Both the position numbers and the translations under genes were made by a program. From NCBI RefSeq assembly GCF_019279795.1, contig NC_056739.1, positions 13,282,968-13,346,967 of the forward strand: 64,000 nt of DNA, read 5' to 3'. Shown one piece after another: positions 63,471-64,000 of this stretch (positions are counted from its first letter, which is position 1; each line of letters starts with the position of its first letter). Below the pieces are notes generated by a model, which searched no databases, was not told where the DNA came from, and saw only the letters and a list, made by a program, of their open reading frames with translations. The stretch comes from Protopterus annectens. Taxonomy: Eukaryota; Chordata; Ceratodontiformes; Protopteridae.

Positions 63471-64000
63471 CCCAAAGATTTAAACATACTAGCACTGAAC
63501 CTTAGAAGTATATGCAATAAAACAGCCTAATTGCATACCTGGATTGATCAATATAAACCTGACATATTAGCCCTTACCGAAACATGGCTACACCCCAATG
63601 TAAAGACTCAGAAATAATGCCTCCAAACTTTGCAATAACCAGATAAGATAGATTTAAAAAACAAGGGGGAGGGATAGCCCTTCTATATCCCTCTGCACCC
63701 AATATCACACCCTACACCAGTAAAATGCCCACTTTTCAAATGCTGAGGTACTAATCCCTTTTTTGAACTTCAGCACAACAAAAGGTATATGCAAAATAGT
63801 AATATATATCCCACCAGATCACAATATACCAGTGTTGGAAGATATATTATCCTGGATATCCCAAACAATAAATCATGACACAATAATCTTAGGAGATGTA
63901 AATATAGATTGGCAGACCATTGCTTCCAATTATCCCACAAATAGTATCAATCGGTATGGTTTTTCACAGCTTATCAACAGTCCAATAAGTTACAGCAAAG
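63471..64000 (+). pseudogene. CR1/L2-like LINE endonuclease, partial
   Basis: The APE-type endonuclease domain is readable with frameshifts: LNILALNLRSICNKTA (63483), TWIDQYKPDILALTETWLHP (63540), GEGIALLYPS (63665), then IILGDVNIDWQTI (63882). 'LNxRSxxNK', 'LALTETWL' and 'GDxNID' are hallmarks of CR1/L2/Rex-type LINE endonucleases; the ETW and GDxN motifs hold catalytic residues. Stop codons (for example TAA after NKTA) show decay. The element continues beyond the window, so the RT is not visible. Confidence 0.75.

Noticed and set aside
1..64000. CRISPR arrays, bacterial operons, phage or toxin systems
   Set aside because: Composition, microsatellites, SINE, LINE, DIRS and hAT content are those of a vertebrate nuclear genome; no regularly spaced repeat array is present.

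Overview
The window looks like intergenic DNA from a large, repeat-rich vertebrate genome. DIRS-type tyrosine-recombinase retrotransposons, an L1-like LINE, a CR1/L2-like LINE, hAT-like elements, a tRNA-derived SINE and long (CA)n tracts occur together, as in amphibians, lungfish and some fishes; the sequence alone does not settle the species. I see no host protein-coding gene. Almost every long reading frame belongs to a transposable element, most on the minus strand.

Layout. 1-2.7 kb: gag-pro-pol start of an endogenous retrovirus (minus), running off the left edge. 3.7-5 kb: remnants of two DIRS families. 6.1-6.5 kb: SINE with a 13-bp target duplication and a (CA)n tract. 6.6-35.9 kb: one L1-like element (minus) split in two by a nested stack. 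Its 3' half is at 6.6-9.3 kb and its 5' half at 31.6-35.9 kb. Between them lie DIRS A1 (9.3-15.6 kb) and DIRS B (15.6-31.6 kb). B was invaded by DIRS D, and D by a 3.3-kb hAT-like element (E1) and by DIRS C (20.3-26.6 kb). The 5' half of the L1 carries a second, inverted hAT-like copy (E2), which carries a MITE. 36.2-42.5 kb: DIRS A2, close sister of A1. 42.8-51.9 kb: degraded DIRS pieces G2, H1, H2, G and L, with a LINE 3' end and another MITE. 52.0-58.1 kb: DIRS I, the best preserved after A1/A2, inserted in L. 58.3-61.1 kb: a 2.8-kb inverted repeat. 62.7-63.2 kb: a third MITE. 63.2-64 kb: a CR1/L2-like LINE on the plus strand, running off the right edge.

The DIRS elements have the canonical layout on the minus strand: terminal repeat, (GU)n leader, gag with an N-terminal Cys/His motif, reverse transcriptase-RNase H, tyrosine recombinase in an overlapping frame, an internal complementary region matching both outer ends, and the other inverted terminal repeat. 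Reverse transcription is expected to give a circle that the recombinase integrates.

The most unusual signals are: (1) a short palindromic motif in the DIRS terminal repeats that recurs many times inside the gag reading frame and changes together with it between families (GGAGCC, GGATCC, GGAACC); (2) the first ~48 nt of U2 snRNA in sense orientation just upstream of the gag start of DIRS I; (3) a TGA nonsense change on the catalytic arginine codon of the DIRS I recombinase; (4) an in-frame TGA-CTA stop between retroviral gag and pro; (5) three MITEs with different ends, each with 8-bp target duplications, sharing one core module. Coordinates of degraded elements are approximate because all comparisons were made by eye.
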